Below, one piece after another: positions 30,086 to 39,073 of a DNA stretch of 64,000 nucleotides. Source of the DNA: Methanocorpusculum labreanum Z (GTDB lineage: Archaea; Halobacteriota; Methanomicrobia; Methanomicrobiales; Methanocorpusculaceae); contig NC_008942.1 in the NCBI RefSeq assembly GCF_000015765.1, positions 1,131,921-1,195,920 of the forward strand, written 5' to 3'. The notes under the pieces were generated by a model, which saw only the letters and a program-made list of their open reading frames with translations, was not told the DNA's origin and did not search any database. The translations under genes were made by a program, and so were the position numbers. Numbering within the stretch: the stretch's first letter is position 1; each line of letters starts with the position of its first letter.

Positions 30086-30763
30086 ATGACAGAGATTGTA
30101 TTCATCACCGATATTCACGGGAAGTTCGATACCGTCTATGAGATCTTCAATAGAGAAAACCCGGACTATGTCTTCATCGGCGGAGACGTCACCGATCTCG
30201 GCCAGACGCTCGACGGCGTTATACCCTTTATGGAAGACATTCCTGCGCCGACGTTCGTCGTTCCCGGGAACTGTGACAATCGTAATATCCTCACCGTGCT
30301 CGAGGCATCCGACGCAATCCCCATTCACAGAAAAAGCATCGATCTTGGAAAACTGACCATCTCGGGGATCGGCGGCTCGAACGCCACGCCGTTTTCCACG
30401 CCGTTTGAACACACCGAAGAGGAGCTTACGGCAATCACCAAGGAGGTCGCCGCGAAAACCGGAAAGAACCGGTGGAACATCCTTATCACCCATGCGCCGC
30501 CGTTCGGGGCTCTTGACGAGGTCGCCCCGGACGTACATGTCGGCGCATTTCCGATCGCAAAAATCGTAAAGGATTTCGACATCATCTGCTGCGGACATAT
30601 CCACGAGCAGAAAGGCATCTGCGAACTGGAAAAGCGCATCTGCGTGAACCCCGGGCCGGCATACGATGGGAATTATGCACTCATCACACTGGATGATGAT
30701 GAGGACGAACCAAAAATCGTGCTGAAAAACATCAGCGACCCAATAGAAGTCACGAAAGAATAA
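30086..30763 (+). CDS. Calcineurin-like metallophosphoesterase
   Basis: This 225-residue protein shows the five metallophosphoesterase motifs in order: FITDIHGKFD (D-x-H), FIGGDVTD (GD), VVPGNCDNR (GN), LITHAPPFG (H) and CCGHIHEQKG (G-H-x-H), ending CVNPGPAYDGNYALI. It is a single-domain YfcE/MJ0936-like enzyme; the substrate is unknown. Its last 14 bases overlap the convergent UDG-like gene. Confidence 0.9.
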   Translation: MTEIVFITDIHGKFDTVYEIFNRENPDYVFIGGDVTDLGQTLDGVIPFMEDIPAPTFVVPGNCDNRNILTVLEASDAIPIHRKSIDLGKLTISGIGGSNATPFSTPFEHTEEELTAITKEVAAKTGKNRWNILITHAPPFGALDEVAPDVHVGAFPIAKIVKDFDIICCGHIHEQKGICELEKRICVNPGPAYDGNYALITLDDDEDEPKIVLKNISDPIEVTKE

Positions 30764-31304
30764 TCTCCATCATCTTTTTTATATCTTCAGTGATCATTTG
30801 GGTCTTGGATTTCTCGATCAGAAGATTCCCGCCGGTCATGATATACGATGGGATAACCCGCACGTTTCCAAAATAGAACTCGCCGGCCCGCAGTTTGTAG
30901 GTCGCACCGGACGGGATGCAGTTTTTACCGGTCTGCTTTTTTGCGATCGTATTGAACGACTTTTTTGCCGTATCGCCCATGAGCATGACAACGCGGAGAT
31001 TGGGGAAGCGGGAAAGCTCTTCCTCCAGCAGCGGCAGACTGCGTTTTATCGCGGATAGTTCCACGGCGTATCCGGTTTTAGGATATTTTACCGCGTTTGT
31101 AAGATAGATCCCGCGGTCGAGGAGATCCGAAACAGAGGAAACATCAACGCCCGCCTGCCGGAACAACGCGATCGCCGACTCTGCATACGAGGCCCCTGCG
31201 CTTCCGTAAAAATCCTCTTTGGGATCTTTTGGGACAACTTCGTTGATCATCACGACGTACACGGATGCAGGATCGACGAATATCTCAGGCGGCTGAGGGG
31301 TCAT
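30750..31304 (-). CDS. Uracil-DNA-glycosylase-superfamily protein
   Basis: This 184-residue protein has a UDG-like layout. An N-terminal VMINEVVPKDPKEDFYG stands where motif A (G-x-P-G-x-E-D) is expected, and GIYLTNAVKYPKTG resembles the family 4 ITNAVK strand. IPSGATYKLR and RVIPSYIMTGGN stand near motif B. The canonical HPS histidine is not present, so glycosylase activity is uncertain. Similar proteins are common in Firmicutes, from memory. The 14-bp 3' overlap with the phosphoesterase gene is unusual but both frames read cleanly. Confidence 0.7.
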   Translation of the reverse strand: MTPQPPEIFVDPASVYVVMINEVVPKDPKEDFYGSAGASYAESAIALFRQAGVDVSSVSDLLDRGIYLTNAVKYPKTGYAVELSAIKRSLPLLEEELSRFPNLRVVMLMGDTAKKSFNTIAKKQTGKNCIPSGATYKLRAGEFYFGNVRVIPSYIMTGGNLLIEKSKTQMITEDIKKMMEIILS

Positions 31305-31315
31305 GTTTTTGATAT

Positions 31316-31873
31316 TCAGGTTTTTCTGGAGTCCAGCAGGATCTCGAGATAGGATTTTGTCAGACGTTCGCCGACGATTCCTGCCATCTCTGCCGTTTTA
31401 TTGATAACTGCGATCGCCTCGTCCTCGGAAAGGTCGAAGGAGGCTTCGATCTCCGAGAAGGTCCCAATCCCAGGCAGCGTGTCCAGCGTGACGAGCGCAT
31501 TCTCGCACTGATACATCTCCCGGTGTTTGACGACCTCGGCGGTCAGACAAAATCCGAGCCGCTCGAGGATCGTGCAGTATTCTTCGGCCGAGGAGAGGTC
31601 AACGATGAGTTCTTCTCTGGATTTGAAACCCTCGCGGCCGACTTTTGGACCCTTGTAGGTCACGTTCGGCGGCATGGCTTTCCCGCAGATCTGGTTGGTC
31701 AGGTACCGGATCCTGAGCGCTTCGTCGGTCACGGCAAAATCCCGGTGGGGAGCATTATAATACAGATCATGCTCTACCTGGTCGGCTATCAGTTCCGCTC
31801 CGCTTGCGATGAGTTTTTCCCGGATCGGATCAAGCGAGGGGACCTTGACTTTTATCTCTATTTCCAGAGCCAT
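31316..31873 (-). CDS. CYTH-domain protein (class IV adenylate cyclase/thiamine-triphosphatase-like)
   Basis: This 185-residue protein begins MALEIEIKVKV, the E-x-E-x-K signature of CYTH phosphohydrolases and cyclases. Paired basic strands follow (ALRIRYL, VTYKGPK, HREMYQCENALVTLDTLPGIGTFSEIE), lining the tunnel. It acts on a triphosphate or polyphosphate with divalent metal; cyclase versus triphosphatase cannot be told. The start at 31873 is the family N-terminus. The region upstream has no clear ribosome-binding site, so a leaderless message is possible. Confidence 0.87.
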   Translation of the reverse strand: MALEIEIKVKVPSLDPIREKLIASGAELIADQVEHDLYYNAPHRDFAVTDEALRIRYLTNQICGKAMPPNVTYKGPKVGREGFKSREELIVDLSSAEEYCTILERLGFCLTAEVVKHREMYQCENALVTLDTLPGIGTFSEIEASFDLSEDEAIAVINKTAEMAGIVGERLTKSYLEILLDSRKT

Positions 31874-31965
31874 TGAAATATTATGTGCACGAGGAAATGT
31901 CATAAGCATTTGCATATTTGACACGGCGGGAACTTATTATACGATAAAAGTAAGATAAACGTTAC

Positions 31966-32349
31966 ATGAAAAAGCTGATAGTTTTACTCGGCCTTCTCGC
32001 GGTCCTCTTTGTCGCCTGTGCAGGATGTATTAGTCCTGATGTTCCGGCGGTAAACAACACGACGACGACCGATCCGATCGTCGGGACATGGCAGAGCACC
32101 CAGTCCTATACTGTGGACGGTAAAGAAGTCTACCTCCTCTATGAAATAAAAGACGACAACACCGGATATGCGATGATGGCGGAGGCCGGTTCAACCGAAG
32201 CAAAGAAGCTCGATATTTTCTGGGGCAACGACAACGGAAAATATGTCTTTGCCTACACAACAGACACATCAAAGGTCTACCCCCACACGTTATCTGCCGA
32301 CGGAAAGATTCTGACGGATCAGTACGGCGATACGTACACCAAGATCTAA
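31966..32349 (+). CDS. Small secreted lipoprotein
   Basis: This 127-residue protein has a lipoprotein signal: KK, then LIVLLGLLAVLFVACAG before Cys21 (CAGC), and a Thr-rich spacer (NNTTTTDP). The mature part is a small beta-rich domain (GTWQSTQSYTVDGKEVYLLYEI...) of a type seen in methanogen surface proteins; I do not know its function. A TATTATACG stretch about 27 bp before the ATG suggests a leaderless transcript. It is divergent from the CYTH gene. Confidence 0.75.
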   Translation: MKKLIVLLGLLAVLFVACAGCISPDVPAVNNTTTTDPIVGTWQSTQSYTVDGKEVYLLYEIKDDNTGYAMMAEAGSTEAKKLDIFWGNDNGKYVFAYTTDTSKVYPHTLSADGKILTDQYGDTYTKI

Positions 32350-32426
32350 CCTTTTTTTATCGCATATACCTCAAAGCATTCCCCAACTCTCATAAGCAAT
32401 GAAGGCACATATATTAAGGAATTCGT

Positions 32427-33143
32427 ATGGCTATCGAAAATGGTACATATATTAAACTCAGCTACACCGGATCTGTAAACGGTGTCCCCTTCGATACAAC
32501 CGACGCTGAAGTTGCAAAGACCGCAGGAATCTTCCGCGAAAAAGCACTCTACGGCCCTGCTGTCGTTAAAGTCGGCGCAGGTCATGTCCTTCCGGGTGTT
32601 GACGAGGATCTTGCCGGCAAAGAGATCGGCACGGAATACACCCTCGTTCTTCCGGCAGCAAAGGCATTCGGCGAGCACAAAACCGAAGAGATGAAAGCCT
32701 TCGACAAAAAAACCTTCGAGAAGAAACCCGAAGTCTTCGAGCGTGTAACGATCGAAGGACGCGAAGGTGTCGTTGTGAACAAAGTCGGTAACAGATACAT
32801 CGTCGATTTCAACCACCCGCTTGCAGGTCAGGAAGTTTCCTACGTCTACACCATCGAAGGTGTTGTCGAGGACGGCGCCGAGAAACTCGCCGGCATTATC
32901 AAGCTCCTCACCGGCCGCGATATGAAAGTCGATGCTGAAGACAAGACCTTTGTCTCCATCGAGATCCCCGCAATGATGGCAATGTACAACCAGAACTGGC
33001 TTATGACCCAGTATATGGTTTCCCAGGAAGCATTCGCGATCTTCCCGGAGATCGAAAACGTGAAGTTCGTCGAGTCTTTCCCACGCCCGAACTACAAGAC
33101 CGAAGAAGAGAGCGCCCCTGCTGAAGAGCAGGCAGCTGAATAA
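32427..33143 (+). CDS. Long archaeal FKBP-type peptidyl-prolyl isomerase
   Basis: This 238-residue cytoplasmic FKBP is of the SlyD-like long archaeal class. Its FKBP core (YIKLSYTGSVNGVPFDTT, VVKVGAGHVLPGVDEDLAGKEIG) is interrupted by an inserted IF domain (KKTFEKKPEVFERVTIEGREGVVVNKVGNRYIVDFNHPLAGQEVSY). A further C-terminal domain follows, and a Glu/Ala-rich tail. The likely role is folding of proline-limited proteins. AAGGA lies 6 bp before the ATG. Confidence 0.93.
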   Translation: MAIENGTYIKLSYTGSVNGVPFDTTDAEVAKTAGIFREKALYGPAVVKVGAGHVLPGVDEDLAGKEIGTEYTLVLPAAKAFGEHKTEEMKAFDKKTFEKKPEVFERVTIEGREGVVVNKVGNRYIVDFNHPLAGQEVSYVYTIEGVVEDGAEKLAGIIKLLTGRDMKVDAEDKTFVSIEIPAMMAMYNQNWLMTQYMVSQEAFAIFPEIENVKFVESFPRPNYKTEEESAPAEEQAAE

Positions 33144-33182
33144 CCCATACTCTTTTTTTCTGACGAATCCTATTATTCGTCA

Positions 33183-34199
33183 ATGACCCGATATCCTGCA
33201 CGTCTCTGGAAAGTTTCCGGTGACAAGATTTCCTGCGGGGTCTGCGCCCGCAGATGCAAGATTGCAAATGGCGAGAGAGGATTCTGCGGCGTGCGGGAGA
33301 ATACGGACGGTGTTTTGTATGCTGACTCGTATGGTCTTTTGACGGCGGCAAATCTCGACCCGATCGAAAAAAAGCCTTTGTATCATTTTCTGCCGGGGAC
33401 GACGACGTTTTCTGTGAGCGGTTTCGGCTGCAATTTTAGGTGTAAGCATTGCCAGAATTATACGCTTTCGCAGACGACGAGTGCCCCTGCGGAGTTTGTT
33501 TCTCCGGAAGCAGTCGTCAAAGAGGCGGTAAGGCTTGGAGCAGCAAGCATCTCGTTCACCTACAACGAGCCGACGATCTCATTCGAGTATGTGTATGATA
33601 CGGCAAAACTCGCGAAGGAACACGGGCTTACTTCGGCTTTTATCACGAACGGATATATGTCAAAAGAGGCTCTTTTAGAACTTGCCCCGTATCTTGGAGC
33701 GATTCGTATCGATCTGAAAGGATTCACGGATGAATTTTATAAGGATGTCTGCGGGGCACGGCTGAAGCCTGTTCTTGATACGATCCTGCTTTCCAAAGAG
33801 CTTGGTCTCCATCTGGAACTGGTGACGCTCGTGATCCCGGGATATAATGACAGTGTAGAAGAGATCGATTCGATGCTGGACTGGGTGACGGCCAATCTCG
33901 GGCCGGCAGTCCCGCATCATTTCACGGCGTTTATGCCGATGTACCATATGCAGAACGTTCCCCGAACGCCGTTTTCGACGCTGGATCGGATCTATCATCA
34001 GGCAAAGGCGCACGGTCTGTATTATCCGTATGTGGGAAATATGCCCCATGATCCGGGGTCGAAGACGTTTTGCCCAAAGTGCGGAGCGGTGCTGATCGAG
34101 AGAAACGGGTTTTCGTCGAGCGAACCGGGGCTTGAGGGGGGACACTGTAAAAAGTGCGGGCGAAAGATAGAGGGCGTTTTTTCGCTGGCGGATCTGTAA
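33183..34199 (+). CDS. amrS: AmmeMemoRadiSam system radical SAM enzyme
   Basis: This 338-residue radical SAM protein has the cluster motif GFGCNFRCKHCQNYTLS (CxxxCxxC) and is of the pyruvate-formate-lyase-activase-like AmrS type. The N-terminus has two Cys pairs (ISCGVCARRCKI), and the C-terminus a CxxC...CxxC zinc ribbon (CPKCGAVL...HCKKCGR). Its partners AmmA and MEMO are not in this window. The chemistry remains unproven. Confidence 0.92.
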   Translation: MTRYPARLWKVSGDKISCGVCARRCKIANGERGFCGVRENTDGVLYADSYGLLTAANLDPIEKKPLYHFLPGTTTFSVSGFGCNFRCKHCQNYTLSQTTSAPAEFVSPEAVVKEAVRLGAASISFTYNEPTISFEYVYDTAKLAKEHGLTSAFITNGYMSKEALLELAPYLGAIRIDLKGFTDEFYKDVCGARLKPVLDTILLSKELGLHLELVTLVIPGYNDSVEEIDSMLDWVTANLGPAVPHHFTAFMPMYHMQNVPRTPFSTLDRIYHQAKAHGLYYPYVGNMPHDPGSKTFCPKCGAVLIERNGFSSSEPGLEGGHCKKCGRKIEGVFSLADL

Positions 34200-34200
34200 G

Positions 34201-34222
34201 ATCTCTCACCCGAGATTTTTTT
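34201..34222 (+). terminator. Terminator of amrS
   Basis: ATCTC / GAGAT (34201-34205, 34212-34216) form a hairpin followed by a run of T residues, starting two bases after the amrS stop. Confidence 0.5.
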
Positions 34223-34265
34223 AGAAAAGGGAGTCTTTTATAGATTGAAATTGGGATATTCCACC

Positions 34266-34298
34266 GCGGGACGCTCCGCGCCGGAGTCGCGTCCCCGC
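34266..34298. repeat. Long GC-rich hairpin
   Basis: GCGGGACGC pairs with GCGTCCCCGC (one bulged C), enclosing a second small hairpin TCCG/CGGA. It lies between amrS and the ABC transporter 3' end, directly before the half-copy palindromic element. Confidence 0.5.
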
Positions 34299-34332
34299 AC
34301 CCCGAAATCAGAAAAATAATAACAAACAAAAA

Positions 34333-34490
34333 GAAAAACCCGCACGCGGGTTTTTCCAACAGCATTTTTCAAGAGAGGGTGCGATTCTGCGTAGGCGATA
34401 AGCCGGAGCAGAGCAGCCGAACGCAAGGAAAATGCGATTCGTGTTTATTCGCGGAGATTCGCGGTTGTTTTTCTTATGCATCCACATCCA
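34333..34490. repeat. Diverged single arm of the palindromic element family
   Basis: This segment matches one arm of the 56286-56774 and 62767-63257 elements: the AAAAACCCGC/GCGGGTTTTT hairpin, then AGCATTTTTCAAGAG, GCGATT-TGCGTAGGCGATAAG, CCGGAGCAGAGC, AAAATGCGATTCG and ATTCGCGGAGATTCGCGG. Similarity continues into a TCCACAT segment. Neither GGACTTACGC terminus is present, so it is a fragment. It lies between the convergent amrS and ABC substrate-binding genes. Confidence 0.8.
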
Positions 34491-34543
34491 AATAGACGCC
34501 CTTCTCTAAAAAATCACTAAAAAAATAGATTCCCTAGGAAATC

Positions 34544-35545
34544 TTACAACGCCGGATAGGTCAGGCCCGTGACATCGAAGTCCGTTCCAAAGCGAATGTT
34601 GAACTCGGTCAGGACACTCTCCACGCTCATATCCTCGAAGACTTCCGGATGGATCATTTTCGCAAGAGCGACCGCCGCGGCACAGGATCTCGGCCCGTAG
34701 GTAAGATCGTTTCTGAGAAGCCAGACCTTGTCATTCTCGACCGCACTGATAGTATTGAATCCGGTCCTTGATACAATCTCGTTATACGCGGCCTTTGGAT
34801 CGTTCATATTGTTCACCAGCTTCACGATGATCTCCGGACTGGATGAAACCACCCACTCGTCGGAGAGCTTTTTCGAACCGGCATCGTTCATGATATTGCT
34901 CCCGCCGGCAATCGTGATCAGCTGGCCCATGCCCGTATCCGTTCCCTGTCCCCAGTAAGCCGTGTAACTTTCCGCATAGACCGTGGGGGCCCAAGAGATC
35001 GGAGTGACCCTTGACTCGACCTCGGTAATCACCTCATTATAATACTCCGCGATTTGCTGAGCCTTTTCCGTATTGCCCGAGATCTTCCCGATCTCAACAA
35101 TATCCTGCGTCATCGTATTCGGTTTCGTGCAGTCGATATACACGATAGGAATCCCTGCAGACGCCAAAACCTCGGCATTCTTCGGCTTCGACGTCGCATA
35201 CCCAATCACCAGATCGGCATCGAGCGAAATCAGATACTCCACATCCGGCTCGTTCCAGGCTCCGACCACCGTTGCGTTCGGATACATCTTCACCTGCTCC
35301 GCGTTGTTTGCGATCGACTGGGAAATACCCACAACTTTATCGGCATCGCCCAGGAGATACAGGATCTCGCCCGCATTCGAGTTCAGCAGAACGATCCGCT
35401 CGGCCGTGTGGTTCAGCGTGACGGTCGACCCGTCCGAATTCATAATAACGATCGAACCCTGCGGGTCCTCGGAAATACAGCCTGCGGCGAAAACGATACA
35501 AAGCATTGTCAGAATGACACCCGACACAATCAGCAGTTTTTTCAT
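34544..35545 (-). CDS. Iron-complex/cobalamin-type ABC substrate-binding lipoprotein
   Basis: This 333-residue extracytoplasmic binding protein has a lipoprotein signal (KKLLIVSGVILTMLCIVFAAGC, Cys22). The mature part fits the two-lobed BtuF/FhuD fold: AERIVLLNSNAGEILYLLG, DADLVIGYATSKPKNAEVLASAGIPIVYID and a long bridging helix. The ligand may be a siderophore, haem, cobalamin or metal; sequence does not decide it. It follows the ATPase gene by 8 bp as the third gene of the operon. Confidence 0.9.
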   Translation of the reverse strand: MKKLLIVSGVILTMLCIVFAAGCISEDPQGSIVIMNSDGSTVTLNHTAERIVLLNSNAGEILYLLGDADKVVGISQSIANNAEQVKMYPNATVVGAWNEPDVEYLISLDADLVIGYATSKPKNAEVLASAGIPIVYIDCTKPNTMTQDIVEIGKISGNTEKAQQIAEYYNEVITEVESRVTPISWAPTVYAESYTAYWGQGTDTGMGQLITIAGGSNIMNDAGSKKLSDEWVVSSSPEIIVKLVNNMNDPKAAYNEIVSRTGFNTISAVENDKVWLLRNDLTYGPRSCAAAVALAKMIHPEVFEDMSVESVLTEFNIRFGTDFDVTGLTYPAL

Positions 35546-35553
35546 ATTAACCT

Positions 35554-36321
35554 CTATGATGGAGCGTAGGAAAGAATAAATTTCCCTTTCGCATTTTCAA
35601 CAAACTCGGCATCCACGCCGTAAACGTCGCGGACCGATTCGGTCGTCAGGACATCCTCCGGAGTCCCGTAGTCGTACATCTCTCCGTCTTTGAGCAGCAG
35701 AACCTTATCTGTATACCGAAGCGCCAGATTCAGATCATGCAGAGCAATGATCATCCCGGAGTTTTCTCTTCTCACGATCTCCCGCATCGTCGCAACCGTC
35801 TCCAGCTGATGCCGGAGATCGAGAGAACTCGTCGGCTCGTCGAACAGGAAAAAGTTCGGATCCTGGGCAAGAGCCCGGGCGATGAACACCCGCTGCCGCT
35901 GACCGCCGGAGAGCTCGTTCACGAACCGGTCGGAGAGATCGGCGATATTCATTGTCGTCATCGCCTCATCCACCGCGGAGAGATCGTCGTCTGACACGGA
36001 CCAGCTCATATACGGACGCCGCCCGATCAGAACGGTGTCGAGCACGGTCGTAAAGGGCGTGTAGTGGAAATACTGCGGGACATAGCCGATCATCTTCGCA
36101 CGGTCGATTCTGTCGATCTTCTGCACATCGACCCCGTCGATCGTGATCAAGCCGGACGAAGGCGTCAGTATATCGGCGATCGTTTTGATCAGCGTTGACT
36201 TTCCCGAACCGTTCGGCCCGAGAAGGGCGATGACCTCGCCCGATTTCGACTCGAAGCTGACGTCTTTCAGGACCACGTGACTGCCGTACTTCTGGCTCAC
36301 TGACGAGACCGAGATGTTCAT
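35554..36321 (-). CDS. ABC transporter ATPase (FepC/BtuD type)
   Basis: This 255-residue ATPase has Walker A ALLGPNGSGKSTLI, Q-loop YVPQYFHYTPF, ABC signature VNELSGGQRQRVFIARAL, Walker B NFFLFDEPTSSLDL and switch His in IIALHDLNLALRYTD. It powers the adjacent FecCD-type permease, with which it overlaps by 4 bp (ATGA). Confidence 0.96.
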   Translation of the reverse strand: MNISVSSVSQKYGSHVVLKDVSFESKSGEVIALLGPNGSGKSTLIKTIADILTPSSGLITIDGVDVQKIDRIDRAKMIGYVPQYFHYTPFTTVLDTVLIGRRPYMSWSVSDDDLSAVDEAMTTMNIADLSDRFVNELSGGQRQRVFIARALAQDPNFFLFDEPTSSLDLRHQLETVATMREIVRRENSGMIIALHDLNLALRYTDKVLLLKDGEMYDYGTPEDVLTTESVRDVYGVDAEFVENAKGKFILSYAPS

Positions 36322-37445
36322 GCCAGATACCTCCCGTGACCTCTGGTGATCAAGAAGAGGAAGAAGAGGCCGCCGAGGATGTACATGATGATCCCGACCG
36401 GGATCTCGATCGGGGCAAGGATGACCCGGGCAATCGTGTCGGAGACGAGAAGGATCAGAGCGCCGAGCAGAGCCGAGGCCGGCAGAAGATACCGGTAGTC
36501 GTTTCCGATAAGCATCCGGCAGAGGTGCGGGGCCATAAGGCCGACGAACCCGATGATGCCGGTAAACGCAAGGCAGGCGGACGCTGCGAAGCTGACGATC
36601 AAAAGACCGGAGATCCTGAACCGCTGGACGTTGATGCCGAGATTTTTCGCAACATCATCGCCGCTCGAGAGCGTGTTGAGATCCCAGGCCCGCCGTTCGA
36701 CGAGGAAGAAACAGATCAGAACGACCGGCAAAAGGAATGCGATCGCCTGCCAGGTGGCGCCCCACATCCCGCCCATCAGCCAGGTGACGATATCGCGGAG
36801 AGCATCGTCGTTGGATACATACTTGAGGCCGAGCAGGCCTGCCTGAAACAGATAGCCGATCACGACACCGGCGAGGATCATGATCGCCTGGGAGGTGTAT
36901 TTCGTCCGGGAGATGAGGTAGACGAGGACCACGCTCAGCCAGCCGAAGATGAAAGCCGAAAAGATGAGAAGAACGGATTTGACGGAAAACGTAACACCGG
37001 CAAGGATGATGCTTCCGGTAAAAAGCGAGCCGAAGATCGCCGGGCCGAGCACGATGATAAGGGCAGCCCCGAACGATGAAGCGGAGGAAAGGCCGAGAGT
37101 GAAGGGACTGACAAGCGGGTTTCTGAGAAGACCCTGCATGACTGCCCCGGCGGTTGCCAAAGCAACACCCGCAAGGATCGCGAGGAGGATTCGCGGCAGA
37201 CGGTAGTTCATCACGATCAGGTCGGCCATTCCGTCGTCGGGAGAGGCTATGGAGCCGGGGAACAGAGCGTGTCCGAATACAGCAAGCACATCGCCCGGCG
37301 GGATGTACACCGACCCGATCCCAACCGCAAGAATTGAGATGAGGACGAGGAGGACGGAAAGCGTGATCAGAACAAGCAGTTTTCGTTTCTGAATAGTGTG
37401 ATAAATGTGTGCGGATCTGGTGTTACCAATCTTCACATTTGTCAT
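36318..37445 (-). CDS. FecCD-family ABC permease
   Basis: This 375-residue permease has about ten membrane segments. Family motifs are visible: YRLPRILLAILAGVALATAGAVMQGLLRNPLVSPFTLGLSS and FTGIIGFVGLMAPHLCRMLIGND with the coupling region. It forms the membrane channel for a siderophore, haem or cobalamin. It is the first gene of the three-gene importer operon. Confidence 0.95.
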   Translation of the reverse strand: MTNVKIGNTRSAHIYHTIQKRKLLVLITLSVLLVLISILAVGIGSVYIPPGDVLAVFGHALFPGSIASPDDGMADLIVMNYRLPRILLAILAGVALATAGAVMQGLLRNPLVSPFTLGLSSASSFGAALIIVLGPAIFGSLFTGSIILAGVTFSVKSVLLIFSAFIFGWLSVVLVYLISRTKYTSQAIMILAGVVIGYLFQAGLLGLKYVSNDDALRDIVTWLMGGMWGATWQAIAFLLPVVLICFFLVERRAWDLNTLSSGDDVAKNLGINVQRFRISGLLIVSFAASACLAFTGIIGFVGLMAPHLCRMLIGNDYRYLLPASALLGALILLVSDTIARVILAPIEIPVGIIMYILGGLFFLFLITRGHGRYLA

Positions 37446-37469
37446 AAATATGTAGTGATTGGTTTTTCT

Positions 37470-37479
37470 ATTTAAATAA
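37470..37479 (-). promoter_or_regulatory. TATA box of the ABC importer operon
   Basis: A TTTAAATAG element on the minus strand ends about 25 bp before the permease ATG, and no ribosome-binding site lies between them. Transcription would begin at or next to the ATG, giving a leaderless mRNA. Confidence 0.5.
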
Positions 37480-37510
37480 AATGATAGGTTTTATACCCGG
37501 ACCTGGATTT

Positions 37511-38170
37511 TTACGGCAGTTCGAGCACATCGTCCGGCTGCATAATTTCGACATGCATCACGGTCGTCAGCTCGATGGCCCGCTTAAACGCCGGCATATC
37601 CTGCTCGATCTCCGGATACGTATTCACATGCATCGGAATGACCGTCTTCGCCCCAATCCATGCCGCGGCCATCATACACTCTTCGGGTCCCATCGTATAG
37701 CGGCCGCCGGCAGGAAGGATCGCGATGTCCGGGTGGTAGAGTTCGCGAATGAGTTTCATATCGGAGAAAAGCCCGGTGTCGCCAGCGTAATATATTACAT
37801 GCCCGTCCATCTCGACGACGAATCCGCAGGCCTGCCCCATATAGAGACTTGTGCCGTCTTTCTGGCGGATCGAGGACGAATGCGTTGCCGGGACCATTCG
37901 AACCGTGATCCCCTCCCATTCGACCGAGCCGCCGATGTTCATCCCGATCGTTTTGACGCCGAGCGATTTCAGATAGCCGGACAGTTCGTGGACCGCGATC
38001 GTGAGGGAGAAACGAGCAAAAGCATCACCGATATGATCGGCGTGCGCGTGGGATATCAGGGTGAGATCGGCCTCAACTGCCGCGGGATCTTCGAGCGGCA
38101 TGGGATCGAATAAAAGTTTCTTCGAGCCTTCGATGATGAAACAGGAGTGGCCGGCGTATCGTATCTGCAT
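37511..38170 (-). CDS. UPF0173-type metallo-beta-lactamase-fold hydrolase
   Basis: This 219-residue protein has the metallo-hydrolase zinc motif in ISHAHADHIGDAF (HxHxDH). Further metal ligands lie in VPATHSS and YAGDTGLFSDM and in the final VIPMHVNTYPEI. The MQIRYAGHSCFIIEG start is typical of the UPF0173/YtkL group. The substrate is unknown. It stands alone, between the ABC operon and an HTH gene. Confidence 0.9.
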   Translation of the reverse strand: MQIRYAGHSCFIIEGSKKLLFDPMPLEDPAAVEADLTLISHAHADHIGDAFARFSLTIAVHELSGYLKSLGVKTIGMNIGGSVEWEGITVRMVPATHSSSIRQKDGTSLYMGQACGFVVEMDGHVIYYAGDTGLFSDMKLIRELYHPDIAILPAGGRYTMGPEECMMAAAWIGAKTVIPMHVNTYPEIEQDMPAFKRAIELTTVMHVEIMQPDDVLELP

Positions 38171-38207
38171 GCGTAGATAATCGTCTTCGGCAAATAAAAA
38201 AATAGGG

Positions 38208-38819
38208 TTAGTTGAGTTCGGTCATATCCGTCGACTCGGCAACGTCGATGGACTCGCCGAGCGTATCTTCCTGGAGACCGGACGTCATTTTTTCCGTCAG
38301 ATCGCGGTCCTCCATAACGTCTTTGATGCGTTCGAGGTAGGGATCGAGCGTGGTATCCTCTTTCTGCTCGATCACGTGACGGTATTCACGCAGGGTGGTC
38401 GGAGAGATCCCCAGCACCTCGGAGATCTCCTTCATGGTCATTTCAGTACTCATCAGGGTCTTCATCTGATCCTGATCGAACGGCATATTGAAATCCAGTT
38501 CTCTAAACAGTTTCAGCTGTACCCTGGCACGTGCCACGGTCTTGGATAGTTTCTCGTCGCCGAGTTCTCTGGCGATCTCCGTATCGTTCTTCCCCGCATA
38601 AAACGACGTTATCAGGCGCGCGAGCTGGATCGGCTCGAGTTTTGTCTTGAAAAAACCGCGTTCCTGGATTTCCCGCATAATCAGAGCGATTTCACGCTCA
38701 ACCGCATCCTGGTCGCGCAGCGTCCCGTGAAGCGTCTTCATCGGTTCGACAATCTTCGTTTTCTGCGTCAGATTGGAAAATAACTGCATCAAATCTTTTT
38801 GTCTCTTTTTTGGTGCCAT
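38208..38819 (-). CDS. Archaeal HTH protein, possibly CMI4-like
   Basis: This 203-residue, highly charged protein has two helix-turn-helix-like segments: YAGKNDTEIARELGDEKLSKTVARARVQLKLF and TMKEISEVLGISPTTLREYRHVI. The overall layout recalls the haloarchaeal conditioned-medium-induced protein 4 family, which is only a tentative match. It probably binds DNA. The C-terminus is acidic. It reads away from glyS, and a roughly 250-bp gap separates them. Confidence 0.6.
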   Translation of the reverse strand: MAPKKRQKDLMQLFSNLTQKTKIVEPMKTLHGTLRDQDAVEREIALIMREIQERGFFKTKLEPIQLARLITSFYAGKNDTEIARELGDEKLSKTVARARVQLKLFRELDFNMPFDQDQMKTLMSTEMTMKEISEVLGISPTTLREYRHVIEQKEDTTLDPYLERIKDVMEDRDLTEKMTSGLQEDTLGESIDVAESTDMTELN

Positions 38820-39073
38820 ATTTAGTATCCCTCCATATTGACTATCCCTTCAACATGTATCTGCATCCATATAATGATTATGGAATGAAACGGAAAATCG
38901 AGGGGGCATGATTGGAAGATGCAAATTATTAATACCCGCGAAAACGGTATGATACTCCCATTCCAGAACGGACATCGGGCCAGGCCATTTTATAATTGAG
39001 AATACAGCGGATACGCGGGAAAACACAGTATATTCTATATGGATTCAAAGCCCATAAATATCCAGATATCCCC

